This document shows, one piece after another, positions 49,501 through 57,800 of a DNA stretch of 64,000 nucleotides (the first letter of the stretch is position 1; the number at the start of each line of letters is the position of its first letter). Made by a program: the position numbers and the translations under genes. The stretch is from assembly GCA_037954325.1 (NCBI GenBank), contig JBBMNZ010000001.1:14481758-14545757 (forward strand). The letters run 5' to 3'. The stretch is from Fistularia commersonii (lineage: Eukaryota; Chordata; Actinopteri; Syngnathiformes; Fistulariidae). The notes beneath the pieces were generated by a model that was given only the letters and a program-made list of their open reading frames with translations, searched no databases and was not told the origin of the DNA.

Positions 49501-51837
49501 TCTCAAATGGGGATGTAACAGACAATTTTATCAGCCCCACAGTTTACCATGTTGGTCTCGGGAGGAAGGAACTGACTGACCATTTCAGACCAACGGATGG
49601 CTGCTGGCTGTCAAATAGTGAGCTGTTACCATATTAGTGCAGACCTCTGCTATGAGAGGTGCATTTATAAATGCCAGCACAATTCAATATCCATAGAAAA
49701 CCTCCTTTGAATCTTTCCCATCAATAATTTCTTCTGTGGATCTCATGATGGGAGCCTCCAGATTCTTATCCGAGAGGCCTCTTCAGTTCTGAACAGCTCT
49801 AAACTGAAGAATCGTCTCTGATGAGGGTTGAAACGTCTTCAAGGGAAGAAATTCAAGTCCAGTTGCCACAGCAAGAAGATTTTGACAATAATTCACCGTG
49901 ACCTGGATGACTGAGAACCTCCACAGATACTATTTTCATTATATCCAAGCATACAGTCGACTAGTTGATTTTCAATAGATTCAGCTGTTGACACCGTTGC
50001 ACAGTGTCATTAGTGCAATGCGCTATGTTGTCCAAGAAGTTTACTTTGGCCACTGATGGTTTTCACAAAACTATCTTGCACCAACTGCAGCATTTTTCAT
50101 GCACTTTGTGGCCAAAAGTTTTTTTTCGCTCACCCAGATAATCGGAATCAGGGGTTCCAATCACTTCCATGGCCACAGGTCCATAAACTGAAGAACCTAG
50201 GCACGCAGACTTTTTTTTACAAACATTTGTGAAAGAATTGGTCGCTTTCAGGAGCACAGAGAACTGCAGCTTAGAACTGTGATAGGATACCACCTGTGCA
50301 ACAGATGCAGTCGTGAAATTTCCTCGCTCCAAAGTTTTCCCCAGTCAACTGTCAGAAGTATTATAAGAACGGCTGTATCATAAGAACATGGAAGTGTTGG
50401 GGAACAACAGCAGCTCAGCCACAAAGCGGTAGGCCATGTAAACTGACAGAGCGGGGTCAGCGGATGCTGAGGTGCATAGTGCGAAGAGATCGCCAACTTT
50501 CTGCAGAGTCAATCGCTACAGACCTCCAAACTTCATTTGCCCTTCAGATTAGCTCAAGAACAGTGCGCAGAGCTTCATAGAATGGGTTTCCATGTCTAAG
50601 CAGCTGCATACAAGCCACACATCATCAAGTGAAATGCAAAGCGTCAGATGCAGTGGTGTAAAGCACGCCGTCACTGGACTCTAGAGCAGTAGAGACACGT
50701 TCTCTCGAGTGACAAATCAGTATGAATTGATTTTCATACTGTGGGAAAACAAGAATTTCCTTTTCAAATATGGTGGAACTTCTGTATAATGTGCAAAATT
50801 CAAATTTTTGGACTCGACACAAGCAACATTTGGTTTGTGATGCTTTCCGCTCTGCTCGTAGTTTTCAGCTCCGGTGTCTCATTACAGGCAGTTCGAGCCA
50901 CATAATTTAAACCAAAAGCTCTTCGTAAACTCAATATCATTAAATTACATGATATTTATGAAGTTCTGACAACACATTATTTGGAAGTTTCAACAACATG
51001 TAATTTCAATAGATAATTCTTTTGGGCATCAATGTCATGAAGGGCCCATCAGATACAAATGAGGCTGATAACCCTGATGCATGGATTTCAAAATAATACA
51101 TTTGCTTTTTCGCAAGTGTATTTATTATAATTAACACATACTAATGCACATTCATTCATTCAAAATCTATATTGTTTATCTTGCAGTCATTGCTCGTGGG
51201 GAGTCTGGGGCCTATTCCAGCTATCATTTGGCGCAAGGCATCGGTTCACCGTGGACCAGTTGCCAGTCGATTGCAGGGGCACATTTTGTAGCTAAACATA
51301 CAAAAATTCTCTCTCATTCACAAGGGGGCAATTCAGAATCTTCAGTTGACCAACTGCATGATTTTGGACTGTGGGGAGAAACCCGCATACACAGGGAGAA
51401 ACATGCAAACTCCACACACATAGGCCCTCTGTCGGGGTCAAGGACTTTCTTGCTATGAGAATGCACCGCTAACTACGACACCACCTTTTGCAAACATCCA
51501 TGTGGTATTATTGTGCTAATTCTCTGACAAAAACAGGTTTGAAAACTCAATTGCAAAAGGTACTGCTGAAAGTGATAACAAAATATCTATATCATTATGA
51601 AGCGAGTGAGTGTTTCAAATATACCATCCAGATGACTATGTTGATTATGAAGACTGTGGGCACTCCTCCAAATGGCAGACCCTGGAGGACACTGCTGCGA
51701 GAGTGTGAACGGTAGCATCTCTCTGTGTTGTTGTCTTCATCCCCAAAGGTCTCCAGGAAGCCCAGGACATCCAGCCTCACAAGTCTCTCCTCCACAGGGG
51801 GCACCTTTGTCATGAATGAGTCGGAGTCAGCCATCAC
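26639..51837 (-). CDS. tmem63c: TMEM63C (OSCA/TMEM63 membrane channel family), complete coding region
   Basis: Multi-pass protein of the OSCA/TMEM63 family of osmo/mechanosensitive cation channels; TMEM63C is linked to podocyte function and ER-mitochondria contacts (family knowledge). 22 coding exons, all GT-AG and in phase, listed from the start: 51837-51625, 43093-43014, 41769-41682, 40878-40841, 39847-39705, 38804-38753, 38665-38557, 37707-37634, 37400-37320, 37236-37116, 36937-36804, 36392-36270, 31284-31131, 31036-30930, 30362-30276, 30140-30075, 29970-29808, 29709-29604, 28707-28540, 28435-28323, 28240-28166, 26869-26639. They sum to 2526 bp, 841 residues; human is about 806. The C-terminal block EPELALTPMPSPAHHGYG matches TMEM63C rather than A or B. 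Convergent with ngb. No disruption in any exon. Confidence 0.95.
28323..30140 (-). CDS. tmem63c: tmem63c exons 16-20: C-terminal membrane helices
   Basis: Exon 16 SLDLFFTWLFDVNFL; exon 17 CVFLPDNGAFFVNYVITSAL, the strongest family signature; exon 18 YEFQFGLEYAW and YSITCPIITPFG; exon 19 MVDRYNIYYAYIPTKLN and a helix MFWLLFFSVLRLG; exon 20 the last helix (ITLFTLVSLLTCIAFYLL). All phases agree. Confidence 0.94.
30276..31284 (-). CDS. tmem63c: tmem63c exons 13-15: pore-region helices
   Basis: Exon 13 encodes a leucine-rich helix (LLFLLLFFLTTPAIIVNTMD) after ENLSV; exon 14 PVITQFFPTFLLW and SAFFESHWTR; exon 15 a helix with LILPSLGLS. In the OSCA/TMEM63 fold these correspond to the helices that line the ion pathway (family knowledge). 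Confidence 0.93.
31830..31970 (-). mobile_element. LINE 3' end fragment in tmem63c intron 12
   Basis: Contains the stretch TTGAGGGGTCGCCACAGC and TGGTCTTCCTC on the plus strand, the antisense of the C-terminal end (RRPKR-type region and 3' UTR) of a fish LINE. The better-preserved copy is at 54372-54890. It probably belongs to the same insertion as the fragment at 33490, split by the Tc1 element between them. Confidence 0.5.
31975..33480 (-). mobile_element. Tc1/mariner transposon, decayed, in tmem63c intron 12
   Basis: Minus-strand frames, broken by stops and shifts, read in order: an HTH stretch (GWEKEKKSIRAIAEILGV), WADETKINLYQNN, SVKHGGSVMAQACMA, MDNDPKHTAKVTQEFFE and WPSQSPDLNPI, all standard Tc1 transposase motifs. 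Catalytic D positions survive in the DND and PDLNP blocks, but the frame cannot be read through. Both ends carry diverged inverted blocks around GCAGACT near 32005 and near 33370. A SINE-like unit interrupts the gene at 32481-32603. Confidence 0.82.
32481..32603 (+). mobile_element. small retroposon with L2-type tail inserted in the Tc1 element
   Basis: About 123 bp ending GTAAGTCGCTTTGGATAAAA, GTGTCTGCCAAATG and a (TGTAA)n run. The octamer TGAATCTG occurs on both sides (32473-32480 and 32604-32611), a target duplication. Removing the unit rejoins the Tc1 transposase region between its GG-ILNCIG and MDNDPKH parts, so it inserted after the Tc1. Confidence 0.78.
33485..34560 (-). mobile_element. 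LINE endonuclease/reverse transcriptase fragment in tmem63c intron 12
   Basis: Minus-strand fragments read INGKRNGVGAISREEFV (endonuclease region), then DCKVVVGDSVARQHRMLVC, the GES-x-x-xQHR block of RTE-like fish LINEs, then VPVEVWKFLRELALESLSVL and MLEEYKKSVLV, the linker at the N-terminal side of the reverse transcriptase. The palm domain is absent. Many stops and shifts show long decay. Confidence 0.75.
34561..36269. other. tmem63c intron 12, remainder
   Basis: AT-rich with no recognisable exon or bounded repeat. Confidence 0.5.
36270..37707 (-). CDS. tmem63c: tmem63c exons 8-12: large cytosolic domain
   Basis: These encode the RRM-like cytosolic region of TMEM63 proteins: VERTLMITSIPREISDPGLI (exon 8), EAYPSCTVTDVRFCFDV (exon 9), AMKGRLYFATKAQKEGK with HPCAQIFCCDSCGFDK (exon 10, a cysteine cluster), VDAEQYYSELEEKWTDEFNA and FVTFRDERM (exon 11), and APAPSDIIW (exon 12). 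The order and lengths match the family. Intron 8 is a microsatellite (see 37443). Confidence 0.93.
37443..37583. repeat. compound TG/TA/CA microsatellite filling tmem63c intron 8
   Basis: ACACAA blocks, then TGTGTG, about 44 bp of pure (TA)n, then CA-rich repeats with CATA interspersions and a final TATATATATA. The TG part on the left and the CA part on the right are complementary, so the tract can fold on itself around the (TA)n centre. It occupies most of a 233-bp intron between exon 8 (ends 37634) and exon 9 (starts 37400). Confidence 0.9.
38557..39847 (-). CDS. tmem63c: tmem63c exons 5-7: TM1-TM2 region
   Basis: Exon 5 encodes IRSKCGTDAVTYLSFQRH and a helix ending AVILPINFSGNLLG, the conserved INxxG turn. 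Exon 6 (52 bp) gives the short loop FGRTTLANV. Exon 7 gives FLWLHCIFALVFFIITSL and MAHHAMRLEYGEDEK, the next membrane segment. Donor of exon 7 is GTCTGT, weaker than its neighbours. Confidence 0.92.
40841..43093 (-). CDS. tmem63c: tmem63c exons 2-4: first membrane segment and loop
   Basis: Exon 2 (80 bp) completes the first hydrophobic helix and carries LRKAAWDYGRLALL, a family hallmark. Exon 3 (88 bp) encodes SLTSLFYGEPSEKEKSPSE, a hydrophilic serine/glutamate-rich loop. Exon 4 is only 38 bp (SFCLWLTTLYHMK). Phases 0/2, 2/0, 0/2 link correctly. Confidence 0.9.
43094..45380. other. tmem63c intron 1, 3' part
   Basis: No exon recognised. Contains a (GT)n tract at 44921-44938 followed by a G run. 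Confidence 0.5.
45420..46615 (+). mobile_element. LINE reverse transcriptase remnant with YADD box, tmem63c intron 1
   Basis: Plus-strand fragments read ALPQG-LVLGPI, FYADDTIIFC (YADD codons at 45704-45715, the catalytic metal-binding box), NTDKTKLVVLT, YKYLGF, then VFHSALRFFIGCGRLTYHC and LPSLTARTYTHWLTL. It ends in the typical tail GAAAGAGATCCTGATCTCAA and GGTTAAATAAAGGTT. Frameshifts and stops throughout. It resembles the common fish jockey/L2-like LINE; clade not certain. It is antisense to tmem63c. Confidence 0.8.
46616..50129. other. tmem63c intron 1, middle
   Basis: No supported coding exon. Part of 49740-49930 (with GTTGAAACGTCTTCAAG and GACCTGGATGACTGAGAA) resembles a retroelement tail seen repeatedly in fish DNA, but I cannot name the family. 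Confidence 0.35.
50130..50720 (+). mobile_element. Tc1/mariner 5' half, decayed, tmem63c intron 1
   Basis: Matches in order the 5' half of a well-known fish Tc1 family: GGGGTTCCAATCACTTCCAT, a start region reading AFTNICERIGRF, an HTH part containing REISSL-SFPQSTVRSII, the GTAGGCCATGTAAACTGAC block and CAGTGGTGTAAAGCACGCCG. The match stops at AGTGACAAATCA, before the catalytic DDE triad. Stops interrupt the frame. It is antisense to tmem63c and from a different Tc1 family than the one at 31975. Confidence 0.82.
51153..51486 (-). mobile_element. SINE copy ('GGCACGGTGG' family), minus strand
   Basis: Contains the reversed blocks of the family: TTCCAGCTATCATTTGGCG, ACCAGTTGCCAGTCGATTGC, TTGGACTGTGGGGAGAAACC, AACATGCAAACTCCACACA and a head reading toward CTAACTACGACACCACC. 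It lies about 140 bp from tmem63c exon 1 inside intron 1. Confidence 0.7.
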
Positions 51838-51850
51838 AGCTGGAACACAC
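51625..51850 (-). CDS. tmem63c: tmem63c exon 1: start codon and N-terminus
   Basis: An acceptor (CTCATCAG) precedes 51850, giving 13 bp of 5' UTR and then ATGATG; the first ATG is taken but the second could serve. Seventy-one codons run to WM|GTATAT. The segment ERCYRSHSRSSVLQG then LPFGGVPT is the conserved TMEM63 entry into the first membrane segment. The acceptor proves at least one further untranslated exon upstream (see 62058). Confidence 0.92.
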
Positions 51851-53880
51851 CTGATGAGGAGCAGATGAGCGACGAGTAAAAAAAAAACACTCTTCGAAGT
51901 TACAAATAAGTACCCCTAATTCTGAAAATTCTCTAGTTTTTTCGTAAGTAAGCCATTGACTAAGGTGTAGCTTGTGTTTAAGTCAAATATGAAGAGAAAC
52001 CAGCAATAGCATTAATATTTTGGGAAAAAGGAGTGACTAGAAATACCAAAGCAGTCTTAGGTGAGTGACAGTAAATGAAAGTTGATAAGCATATACTGAC
52101 AAGCATTGATGTAAATGAGAATGTGCTACTCATTAATAACCAATCGGTTTGTCTTACAGCCCTAATAATGTGCTGACACAGGGAAATCATAATGATGTTT
52201 CATATTAGATTCGGTTGCTGGTGTCTTGAATTTGCCAGGGATTCATTTTGATTTTCCCCCACCGTGAGGTTTGGTTTTCAGATGACGATGCGAAAGGCAC
52301 TCTGTTTAATGCAACATAAACACTGGTGTCCAGGGTTCTTAGAAGGTGTACTAGCTCACTGCATGGCTGTGACATTAAATAGTAAAAAGACCATAATTAA
52401 TTCTTTCAATGACGTGTTTAAACGGTGCTACTGTGATACGTTGAAAGGGCTCACGTGAGAATAACCCATAATCATTTCACTCGTGTGTTTCTTCCTGCAA
52501 ATATGATCTCATTTTGCTTTTAATAGGAGTTTCAATTAAGTCATGTTGTTTGTTTATCCTCTTTCCAGAAAGGACCATAAACAATCTGTATTTATGTGAC
52601 TTGGAACTGTTTGTGGATGTTTATAGGGACAGTAAGTACTGAGGACTGAGCGGTTAAACTAAATTCTAATGGCCTGTTTTTTCTTGTGACTCATTTTTTC
52701 TTCCTTTCCAAAACAAACAAAGTGGAAATGTGTTGGCTAAGAGAGTCAGCCTACTGACAGTGGAAGTAAATGACCAACAATTGACCTGTTTCTATTTTGG
52801 TATGTTACAAATGGAAGTAAAGACATCAAATTAAAGTAACACTCATCTGTTTAAAAAGGCTAAATGTATTAAGGCATGAAGTAGTGGCATAAATATGCTA
52901 ATATATCATAGGAGAAGTCCATATTACTGCTGTGAGAACAATCAAACCGGTGAGCTTCGACTGCGTTGTCATCAGCACGTTTGAAAAGCTTGCGTTTGAT
53001 TGGCTTTCAATGACCCTTTCCTGTGGATTTCACTCAGTACAGGATATAATCACTCACATTTCCATCACTATGGAATGGGAGCCTGAACCACACACACGAA
53101 CACACACACACAGCTTTCAATCAATACATTCCCAACTCCCAGCTGCTCAGCTTTTGAACACTCCTCGCTAAATAAACAGCAGAAATTGAGCAGTAGACAT
53201 ACAATAAATCTTTTCAATAATGCTGCCACGAGCACGTGACATTCGTCATCATCTTTCATGACAGAAATTAGACTATAAAGTTCATTTAGTGATGTTCAAG
53301 TCAACAGATGGATTTGTGTCGTACACCAGTGTAAAAAATGGTTGGCAAAAGTGCTTCACAACCCCCGACAGCCACTCTCCAATCCAACTCTTAAAAGAGC
53401 TGTGAGGAAACGAGAATGAAAAAGCCTTTTTTGTTTCTGCCAAACTGACATACTATACACAAAACATTGGTGCGATTTATCACTGTGCTGATGATGTCAC
53501 TTCCAGAGATGTACAACAATCTTATGGGGCATTTACCAAACACAGTTTGTGTATCAGAAGTCATAGTAGGATGTCTGCTGTCGGAGTGGTGCCGATCAAT
53601 CGTGGAGGTGTTGGCCTTCTGTCCGGTGTCAGAAAGAAAAGAATCATAAAAATCCATTCAAACGACCTTTTCGTCGTTTGAATGGAGCTGGCAGCCCATA
53701 TTCAGAGACTGGCCCCTGTGGAGATGGTTAGATAGAAGATTCCCTGACGATGGATCAAAAAAAGCATTTATACATGAACATACGCATGCATTCACACACA
53801 CAAACCACATGTGGTCTTGCTCTGCAGAAGGCTTTCTACTCGCGAATGTACCATGAATCATGTTTCATTCAATAAAGTGA
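51851..53880. other. tmem63c upstream DNA, probable 5' UTR intron
   Basis: No coding exon recognised on either strand. Because exon 1 has an acceptor, this DNA is inferred to be transcribed intron. Confidence 0.4.
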
Positions 53881-53887
53881 GGTTTCT

Positions 53888-54250
53888 GGGCGGCACGGTG
53901 GCACAGTGGTCAGCGCTTCGGGGCCCAAAACACGAAGGACCATTGTTTGATTCCGACAGGGGACCTTTCTGTGTGGAGTTTGCATGTTCTCCCTATGTCT
54001 GTGTGGGTTTCCTCCAAGTCCTTCAGTTTCCTCCCGCAATCCAAAAACATGCAGCAGGTTAATTTGAAAAATTGGGAAAATTGCCCAGATGTGTGAATGA
54101 GATACAGGATGGTTGTCTGTCTGCGTATGTGGCGCTGCAACTGACGTGTGACCGGTCCAGAGTGTACCCCATCTCTCACCTGAAGGGAGCTGGGATAGAC
54201 CCCTGCATCCCCTGCGACCCTGAGTAGGATAAGCAGCAGACAATGGATGG
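53888..54250 (+). mobile_element. tRNA-headed SINE copy ('GGCACGGTGG' family)
   Basis: Begins GGGCGGCACGGTGGCACAGT with TGGTCAGCGC, an A-box-like head, a B-box-like TTTGATTCCGAC, then TGTGTGGAGTTTGCATG, the long body, CTGGGATAGACCC and a terminal AATGGATGGATG. Same block order as the 8469 and 61134 copies. No clean target duplication was seen. Confidence 0.75.
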
Positions 54251-54371
54251 ATGAATTGAGCTTTCGATACAGAATGTACACACAAAGTATACTTTCTGAA
54301 AAACAAATTAAGCTATTTCCATCCAAGATAAGCTCCTTTAACGAACAAAAACAATGTCGAAACATCTACAT

Positions 54372-54890
54372 TTCTTCTTCTCCTTTCGGCTTTTCCCTTC
54401 AGGGGTTCGCCACAGCAAATCAACGTTCTCCATCTAACCCTATTCTCTGCATCCTTCTCTCTCACACCAACTACCTTGATATCCTCTCTCACTACATCCA
54501 TAAATCTTTTCATTGGTCTTCCTCTAGACCTCCCGTCTGGAAGCTCCAATTCCAGCATCCGTCTACCAATATATGCACTATCCCTCCTTTGTACATGACA
54601 GAACCATCTAAGTCTGGCTTCTCTGACCTTCTCTCCAAAACATCAAACATATGTTATCCCTCTAATGGACTCATTGCTGATCCTATTTATCCTCGTCACT
54701 CCCAAAGAGAACTTCAACATCTTCAGCTCTGCGACCTCTAGCTGTGCCTCCAGTTTTTTTTTCATTGTCACTGTTTCTTGACCATACAGCATGGCTGGTC
54801 TCACAACTGTCTTATACACCTTTCCCTTCTTTCTGGGTGATAGTCTCCTATTGCATTCTCCACACTCTCCATTGCTCGAAACTGTTAAAT
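54372..54890 (-). mobile_element. LINE ORF2 C-terminal end, minus strand
   Basis: Minus-strand frames read YGQETVTMKKK, EVAELKMLKFSLGVTRI, RRSRGRPMKRF-like (GRSRGRPMKRFMDVVREDI), VGVREKDAENRVRWRTLI and CCGEP. This is the end of ORF2 in RTE-like fish LINEs, with the GRPKR and DRVKWR motifs. The 3' end is on the left (54372). Probably the same family as the fragments at 31830 and 33485. 5' truncated, as usual for LINE copies. Confidence 0.78.
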
Positions 54891-57800
54891 ACTAATGTAC
54901 TGAGCTAAAAACAAGCTTGACATGCAGAAAACTTTGACAATCTTCAGTCAAGTCAGCCACAGGACTTTCTGACACCTAAAGAAGAAAATGGTGAAAATCT
55001 TGCTCTACTCATCCTACACAGCACAAGCTGCTGAAGAAAGCTGACTACAGCGTGTTTCTCATCGCACTGGTACAAACAACTCACAGCATGACTCAGCAGC
55101 TTAACCATAGATATTCTCCTAAATCACACTTCATAAACAAACACTAAAACATGCCTTTTCTCATCCCCTCCATACGGTCTCCTTCATCTTACTGAACATG
55201 TCAATTTTGTCCTCTAATCCCTCCCCTCTGCATCTTTACTGAATCAGGCTTCCAAGCCAATGCAGCAGATTAAAAACCAGTGTTTAGTCTGGAAAGCAAA
55301 ATGCTGCGCCTGTTGCTGTCAGCAAGAGGGGAATCTCTCATCCTAGTTTGATCGTCATCACAACAGATGCAGAGTAAAGTAGGCGCTGCCTACTGATGAC
55401 AACGTCAACCTGAGAATGAGCCAGAGAAGCATGAAAAAATAGGCAAACTATAGATGAAATGTGAGATCAGGATAGCTAATCTGCCCAATGCAGCGTGAAA
55501 AACAGCTGAGCTCGGTAGACATGCGCATGTGTGTGTGTGTGTGTGTGTCTTTAAATAAAAGAGGGCACATAATCACAAAGGTGATGCAGACAAAACAACT
55601 ACAACTCAAATAAAACCCTGATTCAACCTAATGAGCCTCATGCTCTGATATAACCATTGTATCACCTCCAAGTATTTGTCGCAAGGGTTTGTTATTCAGT
55701 CCACAATAACAGAAATAGAAAAAGGAAATTCAGCCAAGGCTCAGTGGTATTAGTGTCATCATCAGGCTCAGAGTGAAAATGCAACTCTAGTGTTTAGAGA
55801 ACAGACCAAGCCATCACTCAATCAATGATTATTCATTATTTATCATTATATTGAAATTTGATCAATTTTATTACCCTTAAATTCCACTGAAAGTAATTTT
55901 CAAAAAACAAGTGCATGAGAAATTTTCAATGACTAATGATAAATGTATGCTAAAACAAAAGGATTTCGAAACCCTCCATCAGTTGAAATTGTCTTTCATC
56001 AAGTACGTTTTTATTTTGTCTTTCTCAGCAGGTTTAAGAAAAATTGTCCAGTTATATGGCCGAGTGGCTGGACAAATCTTCACATCACTTGTCTGAACAA
56101 AGCTGTAAATATCAAATGACTTTGGCAAAAAAGCCATTTTTTGAAGGTCAGTTGTGAACCAACGTCTGAAATTACTTTTACATGAAGACTGACAGATCAT
56201 CTTACCTATCACATATCAACAAATGTAACACTGTTTTTTTTAGTCAATAATTGGACATCAGCACACAGATCACTGTTTGGAAAAAGGGAGATCTTATGAT
56301 GTTATTTTGTTCATGCTCATCTGTTTTAATAATCTTTTGGTTGGTTAATCATCCAATTATTCTTTGTTCAACATATTCACTTGACAGTCTATAAAATGTT
56401 TGGGAATAGCTGATTTGTAAATTGAAAATTAGTCGTTTTGTTGAAATCTGAAATGAATAAGTACATCGAAAAAAAATCTGTGAGATATTATGTACCTACA
56501 TTCTGAAATAAATTATCTAAAAATTACCAAGAGGGGACTATATAAGATGTGACTACCTAAAATAGGCCTTAAATTACCGACATTCAGCGGGAGATAGGAA
56601 ATCTAGTATCTAAAGGACACTGAAAAATCTGATAAGTGATATATCAGGTATCAGTTTCCATTTAATAAATCAAATTCAAATTGAATTCTCTACAGATTTG
56701 TGTTAAGTGGACAGCATGGGGTGAGCGTGATGAATTACCTGTCTAAAGGAATAAGAGTGAGAGAGTGAGTGAGAGAGAGAGAGAGAGAGGGAGAAACGTT
56801 CCCCCTCCTTACAGATATGATCCATAAATAAAACTTGAACTTGTGCTAACATCCAAACCTTGGTAACTAATCAGCTGCCAGACTGACATAAAAGACGACC
56901 TCCAAGGACAAGCTGCAATCATCATAAATAAAGCTGATCCAGAGCTGCAGTTGTCTCCTGAACTGCAGTTTGTTACACATGCAGTCCTCTCCCTTCAGCT
57001 GCTGTTCTCTTTACGTTAGTGAAAACTTCTGTCTGCTTGTGACAGCAACACCTGCGTACCGAGAGAGATTTGATGTTTCCTCTTCCATGATCCTGGTCTC
57101 TGAGGTCCACAGCTGTTTGAATATACATGCACTCTTTTAGCTGCTCTTTCACTTGACAAGGTCAAAAAGGGGATTTTTTGTATTCCATCAGATATACAAG
57201 TAACTCAATCATTAACAGAGACAGTATCGCTAAATATATATTTTTTAGGGTCCAAAGTGAATTGTTTGAATTCCAAGTGGCTCCCCTGTCCACACAGGCT
57301 CAGGTGAGTTTGACTATAAAACTGACTTTTTCAAATTATGAGGTGTTTTTGAGGAGGAGGAGTGAGGAGCTAACTAATCAGCTGCACGATTGTGAATGGC
57401 TAAATGCAGTCACTGTGTTAGCCATTAGCTGTTAGAATACAATCAATCAATCAATAAATAAATAAATAAAAACGACAATTCCCAATTACATCTTATCATA
57501 GATCTCACGATTCTATAAATACCAAGCTCATCGATACAGCCCAAACAAATGTTTGTCTATTAAATGTCTTAAACTTAGGAAGGAGCTGAGGGACAAAAGA
57601 CTAAATCACATTCATGATTTAATCAGGCAATGCCTGGCTAGGAAGGTGGAGTGTTTGCATTCATTCATAATTTGATGATGAATGCTTAGTTTCTTTTCTC
57701 ATTGGACTGCGTGGTTGGACTGCATAGCCTTTCTTGATTTCAGGGTAAAAACAGTAATTATGTATTTGAAACATTATTTGCCAGTGAGGCAATGCTGCTA

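Noticed and set aside
53869..54365. 145- and 151-codon minus-strand ORFs
   Set aside because: Both are antisense readings through a SINE copy with its flanks.
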